Under the pieces are notes generated by a model. That model was not told where the DNA came from. It saw only the letters and a list, made by a program, of their open reading frames with translations, and did not search any database. DNA of 64,000 nt from an uncultured Phycisphaerales bacterium. Its GTDB lineage: Bacteria; Planctomycetota; Phycisphaerae; Phycisphaerales; SM1A02. Numbering within the stretch: the first letter of the stretch is position 1; every line of letters begins with the position of its first letter. Location of the stretch: NCBI GenBank assembly GCA_949373145.1, contig CASICI010000012.1, positions 47,386 to 111,385 of the forward strand. Direction: 5' to 3'. The position numbers and the translations under genes are program-made. Positions 52,617-62,139 of this stretch are shown here, piece after piece.

Positions 52617-53477
52617 ATGACCGATCTTTCACAAGCCGTACTTCTGGTGTCCTGCCCGGATCGATCCGGCATCGTGGCACGACTGGCCTCGGTGGTCCAC
52701 CAGATGGGCTGGAACATCGTCCAGGTCGATCAGTCCGTTGATGCCGAACACGGTGATTTTCGAATGCGAATGGTGCTGGAGCGACCGGATGGGAACTCGA
52801 AAGGCTCTGATTTCACGGAGAGATTCGAAACCATCGCCGCCGAAGAGAAGATGACCATCTCCCTGCACCCTCGAGAGGAGAGACCACGGCTTGCGATCTT
52901 CTGTTCGAAGGAGCCACATTGCCTCCAGGACCTCCTTCAAAGACATGCCTCTGGTGAACTTGAATGCGAAATTCCACTCATCATCTCCAATCATGAAGAC
53001 CTGAGAAGTCTGTCGGAGTTCTTCGAAGTGCCTTTTGTTCACGTACCAAACGACGCGAACCGAAGGCAGCATGCGGAAGCGACGCTTGAGACCTTGCTCG
53101 AGGAGCACGCGATAGACCTGATCGTGCTCGCGCGATACATGCAGATCCTCTCACCCGGCTTCGTCTCGAACTGGCCCGAGCGGATCATCAACATCCATCA
53201 CTCGTTTCTGCCGGCGTTCGCCGGAGCATCCCCCTACCGTCAGGCTCATGAACGCGGCGTGAAATTGATCGGAGCGACGGCTCATTACGTGACGGCGGAA
53301 CTGGATGCCGGACCGATCATCTCACAGGATGTTCTCGAATGCTCGCACCGTGACGGCGTGAGCGACCTTGCCCGAAAGGGACGGGACGTGGAACGCAACA
53401 CCCTCTCACGTGCGGTGCGCTGGAGCATCGAACGAAGGCTCATGGTTCAGGGAGATCGGGTCGTGGTGTTCGGCTGA
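52617..53477 (+). CDS. purU: Formyltetrahydrofolate deformylase
   Basis: Hydrolyses 10-formyl-THF to THF and formate. 286 aa, normal length. An ACT domain leads (QAVLLVSCPDRSGIVARLASVVHQMGWNIVQVDQSVD), then the formyltransferase-like domain: LARYMQILSPGF, NIHHSFLPAFAGA with the catalytic His, and HYVTAELDAGPIISQD with the catalytic Asp. ATG 52617 follows GCGGAGCTCGAA. It stands alone, convergent with the P-domain gene. Folate neighbours in the window are folC, thyX and panB. Confidence 0.95.
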   Translation: MTDLSQAVLLVSCPDRSGIVARLASVVHQMGWNIVQVDQSVDAEHGDFRMRMVLERPDGNSKGSDFTERFETIAAEEKMTISLHPREERPRLAIFCSKEPHCLQDLLQRHASGELECEIPLIISNHEDLRSLSEFFEVPFVHVPNDANRRQHAEATLETLLEEHAIDLIVLARYMQILSPGFVSNWPERIINIHHSFLPAFAGASPYRQAHERGVKLIGATAHYVTAELDAGPIISQDVLECSHRDGVSDLARKGRDVERNTLSRAVRWSIERRLMVQGDRVVVFG

Positions 53478-53496
53478 ATCGCCGAATCATGCCGGG

Positions 53497-54264
53497 TCAG
53501 GAGCAGAAACCCCAATTCGCAAGCAGGATCGCAAGATCACCACCGGCGACGGTTCCATCCCCATCAAGATCTCCGGGGACGGAGGAGAGAGACCACTGAG
53601 AGAGCAGATCAGCCAGATCGGCGCCACCGATGACGCCGTCGCCATTCAGATCGCCCGGACAGACGCATTCGTCAGGGAGACCATCTCCGTCGCAGTCGAT
53701 CTCGATCTCGAGAATGAGAGCTCCCGAGAGGAAGGATCCGGCATCGCCGGTTTGAAGGTCCTGAAGATCGATGAACCATGTACCGCTCGGTTCTCCGCCA
53801 AAGTGACTGGCGAAGGATTCGTGTGGTCGCAGACGACCGGTCAGAACAGGCGTCTCGGTGATCGAGCAGACATCATCCACCAGAGTCAGGGCATCTTCGG
53901 CAAGGACCATGGAGGTGTCATCGCCACCACAGCCGAAAGGACCAGGGAATCCGAAGGGAACTTGCCCATTGCGGTCGATGAGCTGCGTGGTGACACCCGA
54001 TGGCGATCGGAGCGACACCACCAGATCACCGATCCAGGGGTGCTCGATGTCCAATTCGAGCTCGACCCCGGTGATGATCAGATCGTTCGGATCCTGAACG
54101 GTGACTACGAATGGAATCGATCGAAGCGCACCACTGCCATCCGGAATGGAAGCGGGTCCAGACGCTTCGAATCGATAGGAATCGGCATTCGAACGCGTCG
54201 CCGAGGCCAGCAGGACGCCGACGATGAGGAGAGGGACGGAGACAAGGGTCATGGTCGAGTTCAT
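53497..54264 (-). CDS. Secreted P-domain protein with dockerin-like C-terminus
   Basis: 255 aa with a signal peptide. Residues about 30-180 are a proprotein-convertase P-like beta domain: GVELELDIEHPWIGDLVVSLRSPSGV, HFGGEPSGTWFIDLQDLQTGDAGSF. The linker is IDCDGDGLPDEC, and the end carries two dockerin-like repeats (DLNGDGVIGGADLADLLSQW, DLDGDGTVAGGDLAILLANW), the form characteristic of Phycisphaerae. It overlaps the upstream hydrolase gene by four bases (ATGA), so the two proteins are made together. Confidence 0.85.
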   Translation of the reverse strand: MNSTMTLVSVPLLIVGVLLASATRSNADSYRFEASGPASIPDGSGALRSIPFVVTVQDPNDLIITGVELELDIEHPWIGDLVVSLRSPSGVTTQLIDRNGQVPFGFPGPFGCGGDDTSMVLAEDALTLVDDVCSITETPVLTGRLRPHESFASHFGGEPSGTWFIDLQDLQTGDAGSFLSGALILEIEIDCDGDGLPDECVCPGDLNGDGVIGGADLADLLSQWSLSSVPGDLDGDGTVAGGDLAILLANWGFCS

Positions 54265-56165
54265 CGGGCGGCCTCCGCATCAAGAACGACGTTTCTTGAA
54301 GCATCCTTGCATTGTGGTGGATCACGCATCAGGCGGGTGTGACACCAACCCTCCTTGTGGCCTCGATTGTTCGCTCCCGCGAGCTGGCCTGCGTATCGTT
54401 CGACGGTTCCGTCATCGGGATCGGTCAACAGAAGATCCGACACGATCTGACAGTAGTCGTAGAAGAAGCCATCTTCGAACGAGGTGGTCCAGTAGTCGGT
54501 CTCGGCTCGCACCGAAGTTGGAATGAAGGAAAGCCATGCGGCACAGCCGTCGTAGGTCAGGTCGTTGCTGATACCGCAGCCGATTCCGAAGATCTCACCC
54601 AGCACGGCGGCGTTTCCCGCCAGGGCGGTGCCCAGCCATGGCACGCCGACGCCCTGGATTCTCGTGCCGTCGGTCGCCCAGTCCAACGCACTCCAGTAGA
54701 AGGTGTAGAGATGCGTTGCGGCGTGACCGCTCTGAGAGTGACCGACGATACCCATCGACTTGAAGCTGCGTCCGAGGGATTCGAATCGAAGTGCGAATTC
54801 ATCATGCGTCCGATTCTGGCTGTAGTCCTCGAAGAGCTCGTAGTCTCCGGAGAAATCACTCAACCGGAAGGGGAACTGATCGGTGCAGTAGCCGTGTGAC
54901 AGGAGCAGGACATGGCCGGCAAGAGAGGAGACACCGAGCCCCGAATGACCACGGACGGTGCGATTCGAATGCGCGGCCATCATGTCGGGAGTCACGCGGG
55001 TGACTTCATCGGGGATCTCGAAGGCGCCACTGAGCGCGGCTCGCGCGGATGACTGATGATCGATGAGGTTGAAACCATCGGTGTCATGCACACGAAGCTC
55101 CCGAAAGGAAAGCGAAGAGACCTCCACCGAAGCCAGTGAAAGCCATCTCGGGTCGATGCTCAATTCGAAGTCGAGCGCGCCACCGCCAGCGGGCAGTTCA
55201 TGAATACGTGAGATCCAGCAGACTGGCACGAAATCGCCCTGCGAGTCGGTACCCCAGACTTCAGCGGCAACCGCAACGCGTCGATCATCCGAGAGCTCAC
55301 CGGCAGGCGTCACATCCACGGGAACCGCGACGCGCAACGCTTCACCGGGCACGACTTGCGTGACACTCGGGAGGCCCTGGGTGAATCTGACCGTGCGATC
55401 GTTCACGCGTATCACCTGCTGCGTCGAACGTTGACGGATCGTGCCGTCATCGTCTCGCAGAAGAAACAATGATCGAATGGTCCAGTCGCCGATGCGATCA
55501 GGCGTGAACGTGGCTGTGGCGCTGCGTTCGTCCTGTCCGACGAAAGGAAGCGTCACTGTCGAGCCGGACGGGCCTCTCACGACACACTCCGAGTCGATGA
55601 TTCGTGCATTCTCGATCGCGGCATGCACCACGAGCGGTCTGTCGCGGAATCGCTCGAATGAACCGACATGAGTGGACAGTCGGATGTCCTCACGACCGTC
55701 CGCGATGAGAAGCCAGGCTTCGGAATCGGTCGCCGAAGGGCTCACTTGGATTGAAACGCGGCGATCGACATGCGAGGGGTCGACGCGGATCACACGTGCC
55801 GTCGCTCCGGAGGTCAATTGTTCGAGTGACGCGGTCTGCTCGAGGAAGATCGAGTCTGGAGATGGCTTTGTGTCATCGCTTGCGACGAGCGAAAACGTCC
55901 AGTCGGATGGCTCGCGCGTGATCAATGCCACCGCCGTCTTTCCGGGACCGGTTCGAAGTTCGGGAAGCGCCCGCTCGAAAGGTACCAACGCGGTCCACGC
56001 GCTGGTCGGCAAGGCGGAAGGTTCGGCAAGTCTCAGACGTCCGGAGAGAATGTCGGAGGGCGGAGCCGAGACGTTCTTCACCTCGACGAAATCTTCCGCA
56101 GCTCCGATGGGACTGATGGAAAGCACCAGGAACACGGCGATTGAATTGAGGATCTTCATCCTCAT
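54261..56165 (-). CDS. Secreted alpha/beta hydrolase-like protein
   Basis: 634 aa with a signal peptide (ILNSIAVFLVLSISPIGA). The N-terminal 380 residues are beta-rich, with an Ig-like or peptidase pre-domain pattern; the C-terminal part reads HVLLLSHGYCTDQFPF, FKSMGIVGHSQSGHAATHLY (GxSxG with Ser in GHSQSG) and GVPWLGTALAGNAAV, as in lipases and PGAP1-like hydrolases. Probably a secreted lipase or esterase. First gene of a two-gene operon with the P-domain protein. Start is ATG 56165 or 56159. Confidence 0.8.
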   Translation of the reverse strand: MRMKILNSIAVFLVLSISPIGAAEDFVEVKNVSAPPSDILSGRLRLAEPSALPTSAWTALVPFERALPELRTGPGKTAVALITREPSDWTFSLVASDDTKPSPDSIFLEQTASLEQLTSGATARVIRVDPSHVDRRVSIQVSPSATDSEAWLLIADGREDIRLSTHVGSFERFRDRPLVVHAAIENARIIDSECVVRGPSGSTVTLPFVGQDERSATATFTPDRIGDWTIRSLFLLRDDDGTIRQRSTQQVIRVNDRTVRFTQGLPSVTQVVPGEALRVAVPVDVTPAGELSDDRRVAVAAEVWGTDSQGDFVPVCWISRIHELPAGGGALDFELSIDPRWLSLASVEVSSLSFRELRVHDTDGFNLIDHQSSARAALSGAFEIPDEVTRVTPDMMAAHSNRTVRGHSGLGVSSLAGHVLLLSHGYCTDQFPFRLSDFSGDYELFEDYSQNRTHDEFALRFESLGRSFKSMGIVGHSQSGHAATHLYTFYWSALDWATDGTRIQGVGVPWLGTALAGNAAVLGEIFGIGCGISNDLTYDGCAAWLSFIPTSVRAETDYWTTSFEDGFFYDYCQIVSDLLLTDPDDGTVERYAGQLAGANNRGHKEGWCHTRLMRDPPQCKDASRNVVLDAEAAR

Positions 56166-56212
56166 AAATTAGCTCAAGACAGCGTTTATTTCCCGGGTGA
56201 AATAACTTCAAG

Positions 56213-56246
56213 CATAAAAAGGCCGTGGCAAGTCTGCCACGGCCTT
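56213..56246 (-). terminator. Rho-independent terminator of the ATP synthase operon
   Basis: On the minus strand a perfect 12-bp stem AAGGCCGTGGCA / TGCCACGGCCTT with a four-base loop and a T5 run, 40 bases after the atpA stop. Confidence 0.93.
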
Positions 56247-56285
56247 GAATGAATCATTGATGCCGAAAAGGCGTGTCCTGAAAAC

Positions 56286-57838
56286 TCAGGCGGGGACCCA
56301 GTTGGCCTTGAAATCACGCATCGCTGCGATGAATTCATCTTCCAGCTTCTTGAAGGAACCTGCTTCGACGAGCTTGTCGAGAAGCGGCTTCTGAGGACCG
56401 TGGAAGTAATCCAACAAGGCACGCTCGAACTCGAGGACCTTGTCCAGATCCACATCATCAAGGAGACCCTTGGAGCCGGCGAAGAGGGAGAGGCACTGAT
56501 CGAAGACTTCGTACGGGCTGTACTGACCCTGCTTGAGCAGTTCCACCATGCGAGCACCACGCTGAAGCTGACGCTCCGAGGCGGGGTCGAGGTCGGTGCC
56601 GAGCTGAGCGAAGGCTTCGAGCTCTCGATAGGCCGCGAGGTCAAGTCGCAGTGAACCGGCGACTTCCTTCATGGCCTTGACCTGAGCTGCGCCACCCACA
56701 CGGGAGACCGAAATACCCACGTTCACCGCAGGACGAACGCCGGCTGCGAACAGCTCGGGCTGAAGGTAGATCTGACCATCGGTGATCGAAATCACGTTGG
56801 TGGGAATGTAGGCTGAAACGTCGCCTTCCTGCGTCTCGATGATCGGAAGCGCGGTCAGCGAACCGCCGCCGTTGGCGTCGGAAAGCTTGGTGGCACGTTC
56901 CAGGAGACGACTGTGAAGGTAGAACACGTCACCGGGGTAGGCTTCACGACCGGGAGGACGTCGAAGCAGCAGTGAGAGTTCGCGGTACGCCACGGCCTGC
57001 TTGGAAAGGTCGTCGTAGACGCACAGCACGTGCTTCGGAGTCTTGCCTTCCATGCCCTGCCACATGAAGTGTTCACCCATCGCAGTGCCCGCATAAGGCG
57101 CGATGTACTGCATCGGAGCGGGATCACTGGCACCAGCGGTGACGACGATGGTGTAGTCCATCGCACCGTGCTCGCGGAGTGACTCGACCACGCCGGCGAC
57201 GGTGGATTCCTTCTGACCGACTGCGACGTAGATGCAGACCACGGCGTCTTCGGTGCCCCAGAACTTCTTCTGGTTGATGATGGCGTCGATGCAGACCGCG
57301 GTCTTTCCGGTCTTTCGGTCACCGATCACGAGCTCGCGCTGACCACGACCCACGGGGATCATGGAGTCGACGGCCTTGATGCCGAACTGCATGGGTTCGG
57401 ACACGGGCTGTCGAGCGGCGATGCCGGGCGCGATGATGTCGAGCTTGCGGGTCTTCAGTCGGTCTGAATCGCGGGACCGCCGTCGATGGGGTTGCCCAGC
57501 GGATCGACGACGCGACCGAGCATGGCTTCACCGACGGGGACTTCGAGAAGTCGACCCGTGGCTCGAACGGTGTCGCCTTCACGAATGCCGGTCGATTCAC
57601 CGTAGAGCACGGCACCGACGGTGTCGTGCTCGAGGTTCATGGCCTGACCCATGACGGTTCCGCCACGGCCTTCGAATTCGAGAAGCTCACCGGCCATGAC
57701 CTTGCTCAGTCCGTAGACACGAGCGATGCCGTCGCCGACTTCGACCACCTGGCCGACTTCGGAGATCTCCAGCTGGCTGGCGAATTGCTCGATCTCTTGC
57801 TTGATGACGGATGTGATCTCGTCAGTCTTGATCTTCAC
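56286..57838 (-). CDS. atpA: ATP synthase F1 subunit alpha (one frameshift)
   Basis: Non-catalytic nucleotide-binding subunit of F1. From ATG 57838: [59 protein letters not shown], then after the break P-loop [38 protein letters not shown], and [37 protein letters not shown]. The reading frame changes near 57465: the first part runs to a stop in PAIQTD and the second resumes in [13 protein letters not shown]. Joined, it has the full normal length (about 517 aa). The gene is essential, so I treat this as a one-base sequence error. Last gene of the operon. Confidence 0.93.
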
Positions 57839-57878
57839 GTGCTCGTCCTCTGTTCGTCGTTACCCATGCGGGTAGGTG

Positions 57879-58493
57879 TCATGAATTTGAATTATCAAGG
57901 AATCGTGCCGACTCGGCACGAACCCCGGCCGCACCGCGACCGAGGACTTCTTCCTTGAGGCGGCGAAGCCGAGTCGCCACCGAACCGTCATAAAGCTTGT
58001 CGCCGATGAGCAGCTTGATGCCGCCGATCATCGATGGATCTGCATACTGATGAAGCACGGGATCCTTGCCGGTGGATTCCTTGACTCGAGACGCGACGGT
58101 CTCAAGCAAAGCCGAGTCGGCGCCATCACCGTTCACGGTGAAGACATCCACTTCGATACGTCCATGGGCATCCTGAATCATGGAGTCAAGCGCCCCGGCG
58201 ATGTGCTCGAGGTGTCCCAATCGCCCCTTGTCGTTGGTCACCAGAAGGAAGCGAAGAACGAGATCGGAGATCCGCCCGTCGAAGATCTTCTTCATGGCTT
58301 CCTGGCGACTCGTCTTACCGATGATCGGTGAGCCGAAGAACTCATGGAAGTTGTCATTCGACCGTCCCATTTCGACGATCTGCTGCAACTCCTCGTGAAC
58401 TTCGGAGACCTTGTCAAGACCACCGGCAGCATGCGCGAGCTCGTAGAGACTTCGTGCGTAGACTTCGGCGATTTCATCATGGCGCTGGGGCAT
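57879..58493 (-). CDS. atpH: ATP synthase F1 subunit delta
   Basis: Peripheral-stalk subunit joining F1 to the b subunits. 204 aa, slightly long for the family (about 180). AEVYARSLYELAHAAGGLDKVSEVHEELQQI, LRFLLVTNDKGRLGHLEHIAGAL and DPSMIGGIKLLIGDKLYDGSVATRLRRL are the characteristic OSCP/delta blocks. Unbroken, in the expected place between atpF and atpA. Confidence 0.95.
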   Translation of the reverse strand: MPQRHDEIAEVYARSLYELAHAAGGLDKVSEVHEELQQIVEMGRSNDNFHEFFGSPIIGKTSRQEAMKKIFDGRISDLVLRFLLVTNDKGRLGHLEHIAGALDSMIQDAHGRIEVDVFTVNGDGADSALLETVASRVKESTGKDPVLHQYADPSMIGGIKLLIGDKLYDGSVATRLRRLKEEVLGRGAAGVRAESARFLDNSNS

Positions 58494-58506
58494 GCTGGGG
58501 ACTTCC

Positions 58507-59041
58507 TCAGTTCATCTGGCCAAGCTCGGCGAGTGATTCCTCGACGAGGGATGTTTGATCCTGAACACTGATTTCACGACCGAGAATCTTGCCGGCCATG
58601 TTGGTGGCAAGTTCGGCGGCATGACCGTGCAGCTCCGCGACGGCAGCGACCTTGGCGGACTCGATGTCCGCGTTCGCACGCTGCATTCGCTCGGCAAGCT
58701 CCTGCTCGTTCTTGGCCTTGAGCTCGTCAGCGAGCTGCCTTGGCCTGAGTTCGAGCATCAGCGATCATCTTCGAAGCTTCCTCACGGGCCCTGGAAAGCT
58801 CGCGCTCGTAATCCTCGAGTGCGGACTTGGCCTGTTCACGAGCTTCTTCCGCCGACTGAATCTCGGAGATGATCTTCTCGTTTCGTTCATCGAGACCGGC
58901 AGTGATCTTGGGCCACACGAGAATTCTGAGCGCGACCAGAGCGACCACGAAGACCACGATGCCCGTGATGTTGGCGAGGAAGTTGGGATCGAGGGGACCC
59001 CCGGTGCCAGCCGCGATGACGTTGTTGAAAAGCTGAGCCAT
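58507..59041 (-). CDS. atpF: ATP synthase F0 subunit b (one frameshift)
   Basis: Peripheral stalk: one membrane helix (TGIVVFVVALVALRILVWPKI) and a long charged coiled coil. The frame breaks near 58740: the first piece ends ARTQAKAAR and the second resumes in LADELKAKNEQELAERMQRANADI. Joined it gives about 178 aa, a normal b subunit. ATG 59041 (AQLFNN) chosen. The end lies 13 bases before atpH. Confidence 0.9.
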
Positions 59042-59157
59042 GTGAAACACGGTTTACTCCGAAATCCTCCTCGGAGGAGGCGAGTCAGGAGCTGACGGCG
59101 GGCCCGAACGGCACCCGCGACAGCAGGAAGGGAGAACCGACCGTACGAGACGGTCGA

Positions 59158-59486
59158 TCAGCCGGCGCCCATCAGGAAGCCGACCACCACAGCGAAGAGT
59201 GCGACACCTTCGATGAGTGCTGCGGTCAGGATCATGTTGATGAAGATTTTGCCGCCCATTTCGGGCTGGCGAGCGGTGGCGTTGCAGGCTTCGCTGCCGA
59301 TGCGACCGATGCCGAGGCCGGCACCGAGAACGGCGAAGCCGGCAGCAAGACCTGCACCGAGGCCCTTGCCCCAGCTTGCAGTGCCGCAGCGAGCTTCAGG
59401 ATGCCATCCTGAGCGAATGCCGAGCCTTGGTCGACGAGCAGCAGGGCGAAAAGGGCGAAAGCGGCCATCTTTACGATCGTGGTCAT
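59158..59486 (-). CDS. atpE: ATP synthase F0 subunit c (one frameshift)
   Basis: Proton-carrying ring subunit. After a 28-residue signal-like leader (MTTIVKMAAFALFALLLV ... FAQ) the frame changes near 59.39 kb; in the second frame follow GKGLGAGLAAGFAVLGAGLGIGRIGSEACNATARQPE and GGKIFINMILTAALIEGVALFAVVVGFLM, two helices with the loop ARQPE and the ion-binding Glu in LIEG. The total of about 109 aa is long for subunit c (about 75-90) because of the leader. The stop is at 59158-59160. Confidence 0.92.
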
Positions 59487-59609
59487 TGGAATCCAGTTCT
59501 CCTTGGATTGGCGCGTTGTGCGCCTTTAAAGTGTCTCAAAGTTCTCTAAACGGAAGCGATCGGAAGAAGCTCGATCACTTCGGGGTCATTCGTAGACGAC
59601 GACGGGTCG

Positions 59610-60551
59610 TCAGTGTGCGGGCTGGGAAGTGCCTTCCTCGTGTGCATGCTCTTCGTCGTGCTCTGTCGTGGTGGCTCATCAGACTGATGAAGACCGCAGT
59701 GAGGAACATGAAGATGAAGGCTTGAAGGAAGGCGACGAAGAGCTCCAGGAACGTGATCAGCACGGCTGCGATGCCGCTGACGACGGAAACTCCTGCGACC
59801 ACGCCCCGGATGCACCTTCAGGCATGAAGGTCGATCCGAGCAGGAGCAGGGTCGCGAGCAGGACGTGTCCGCCGACCATGTTGGCGAAGAGGCGGATGGC
59901 CAGTGCGACGGGCTTGATGAAGACGCCGGCAAGCTCGACGACGAAGATCACCGGGACGACGACCAGCAGGAACTTGGGTCCCTTGGTCAGTCCGCAGGTG
60001 AGGTGGTCGAGCCAGCCCAGAATGCCGAGCTCACGGAAGCTGTGGATCTGAATCATCACGAAACTCACCAGCGCGAGGGCGATCGTGATGTTGATGTTGC
60101 TCGTGGGGGTTCCGCCGATCACTGCCCAGTGATCGTCACCCATGGTGAACTTTCCGATGATGTTCTGGATGTCGGGAAGCGGAATCAGCCCGAGCAGGTT
60201 CATCATGAGGATGAAGAAGAACATCGTCATGAGGAACGGGAAGTACTTCCGGGTGTCCTTCTTGCCCATCACGGGTTCGAGCATCACATCGCGAAGGTAG
60301 AGGGCGATCACTTCGACCAACTGGCTGATACGGCCCTTGGTGACGTATCGGTCGTACCCGTCGCTCTCCGGCCCGGTCTGAATCGCCTTGGCGGCACGGG
60401 GCAGGATGAACAGCAGCAGGACCACGCCAAGAAGCATGGTCACCATCTGCATCGAGACGCTCCCGATGATCCCGACGTCGAGAAGTTCCTTGTCAAGAAC
60501 ATGCCCGAGCGGGGTGTGCAGCTCACCAGCTGATGCGAGCAGGTAATTCAT
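59610..60551 (-). CDS. atpB: ATP synthase F0 subunit a (frameshifted)
   Basis: Proton-channel subunit with five or six membrane helices: TMLLGVVLLLFILPRAAKAI, FFFILMMNLLGLIPLPD, IALALVSFVMIQIHSF, and the essential Arg in VALAIRLFANMVGGHVLLATLL. The frame changes near 59.81 kb, at a GGGG run, where it resumes VVAGVSVVSGIAAVLITFLELFVAFLQAFIFMFLTAVFISL, and again near 59.65 kb where the tail reads EHDEEHAHEEGTSQPAH and stops at 59610. The frame without the second break ends at 59575. Start ATG 60551; a GTG four codons earlier is possible. Confidence 0.9.
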
Positions 60552-60593
60552 CGAGGGACTCACTCCGGTGCGCGTGGCGCGTGGACCGGGACT

Positions 60594-61128
60594 TCAGACA
60601 AACGGCGAGACGTTCAACACCGTCTGAAAACCGTCCGACGAATGGAAGCATCCGAGCGTGCTCGGAGCCTCGCGGTCACGAAATGCCTTTTTCAAAGGCT
60701 TTTCATGCTCGGCATCCGTGATCTGACGACGGATGTCGAGTGCGATCATGGGCGTCTCGAAGAAGAGAACGCCCAGGAACGCCGCCGCGATGCCGATGAC
60801 GAAGAAATCCATCGGCGGACGAGCGGAGAAGTATAGCAGGACAGCCGCCGCAGGAGTCACTAACAACCGACCAACCGTGACCATCAACCAAAGGGTTGGA
60901 AGGTCGCTGCCGAGATGGTCCCGCCAAGGGGAAATGACCGCCAATCCCCCTCCGCAGAGCACCAGTGCCAGAATTCCGCCCATGAGGGCCCCCTGAGACT
61001 GCTCAGAGGAGACTGCCAGCCAGGGGTGCCACGACCAGCCAGCCAAGAGGGTGACGATGAAAAAGAGCGATCCAGAGCCCTAGGAGGGCTTTTGCCGGAA
61101 ACGTGAAACGAGGGATGGAATCTGTCAC
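60594..61128 (-). CDS. AtpI-like membrane protein (one frameshift)
   Basis: Four-helix membrane protein in the place of AtpI, the assembly/Mg2+ factor of F-ATPases. GTG 61128 overlaps the stop of the preceding gene (GTGA) and gives TDSIPRFTFPAKALLGLWIALF; the frame then breaks in a TTTTT run near 61062 and resumes FIVTLLAGWSWHPWLAV, continuing through GGILALVLCGGGLAVISPW and FFVIGIAAAFLGVLFFETPM. Sequence conservation to AtpI is low; the call rests on topology and position. Confidence 0.7.
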
Positions 61129-61401
61129 GAATCTGCCTTTTCTGAGCCTGAACGGCGTTTTTGGGCGGTTGCTCGGTCCAACGCCTTGTTCATTTTGAGG
61201 GCCCCTCTCAAGAAGGACCCCGATCCCGGTCACGATTCCAACGATGAAGCCCGTCGGGAGCCAGAAATCCGTCTCGAAACCTCGATCCGCCAACCAGCCC
61301 AGAAGCCCACCGGCAATGACGTAGGACACCGTCTCGCTCGCCAGACCCGCCATTCGCCAGCCGACCTGAACGTTCTGATCTTCCGGACGAAGACCGTCCA
61401 T
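61125..61401 (-). CDS. AtpZ-like F-ATPase gene 1 protein (one frameshift)
   Basis: Small membrane protein of about 91 aa, first gene of the ATP synthase operon. GWRMAGLASETVSYVIAGGLLGWLADRGFETDFWLPTGFIVGIVTGIG is the typical AtpZ (ATPase_gene1) two-helix block. The frame changes near 61.2 kb in a GGGGCCC context, giving LKMNKALDRATAQKRRSGSEKADS and a stop at 61125 that overlaps the next start. AtpZ with AtpI forms a Mg/Ca channel in alkaliphiles; role here not known. Confidence 0.75.
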
Positions 61402-61565
61402 TGCGTGTCGGGATCATGAGAGCTCCTTTCGGGGCAGCTCAATGGGAGCCCGGTATCTGGAGTGATCGTAAACCATCCGCCGAATAAAAAGGAGAACTCA
61501 GGCAGCGGCTCCGTTAGACTTCTATGCTACGAACCGAATCAGCGCCCCCCTACTTTGGAGCCACC

Positions 61566-62123
61566 ATGGCAATCCGTGACGAGGACATCGTCGATGTCAC
61601 ACCGAACCCCTGTCGACCAACGAAAGTCTTTTCGTGGCGAACGTCTTCAAGGGACTGGGCACGACGATGCGTCATGCGTTCGAGAACTTCGGCCGAGGAC
61701 GGCAAGAACAAGAAGACCATCTCGGGTGGTGCAGTACCCGGAAGAGAAGCGAGACGACCGCCCGGTCGAAGAAGGCGGACAGTTCCGCGACTACTTCCGA
61801 GGCGTGCACCGCTTGAACCGGGATGAGGACGGACGGACCCGCTGCGTCGCCTGCTTCATGTGCGCCACGGCCTGCCCCGCCAACTGCATCCACATCGTCG
61901 CCGAGGAATCCCCTGGGACGATCGCGAGAAGTACCCCAAGCAGTTCGACATCGATGAACTGCGCTGCATCTACTGCGGCATGTGCGAAGAAGCCTGCCCG
62001 TGCGATGCGATCGAACTGACGCCGCACTACGAGATCACCGGCCTCTCAAGGCAGGAGATGATCTTCGACAAGCAGAAGCTTCTCGAGGTCTACGACAACA
62101 CCATCGAAGACAAGCCGATGTGA
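61566..62123 (+). CDS. nuoI: NADH-quinone oxidoreductase subunit I (frameshifted)
   Basis: Complex I subunit with two 4Fe-4S clusters. Fragments in order: [73 protein letters not shown], then [41 protein letters not shown]. Both CxxCxxCxxxCP motifs are complete. Frame changes occur near 61.61, 61.69, 61.73 and 61.91 kb. Joined length is about 185 aa, as expected. No other nuo genes are in the window, so the rest of complex I lies elsewhere. Confidence 0.87.
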
Positions 62124-62139
62124 TCACCGCCGCGGCGGA

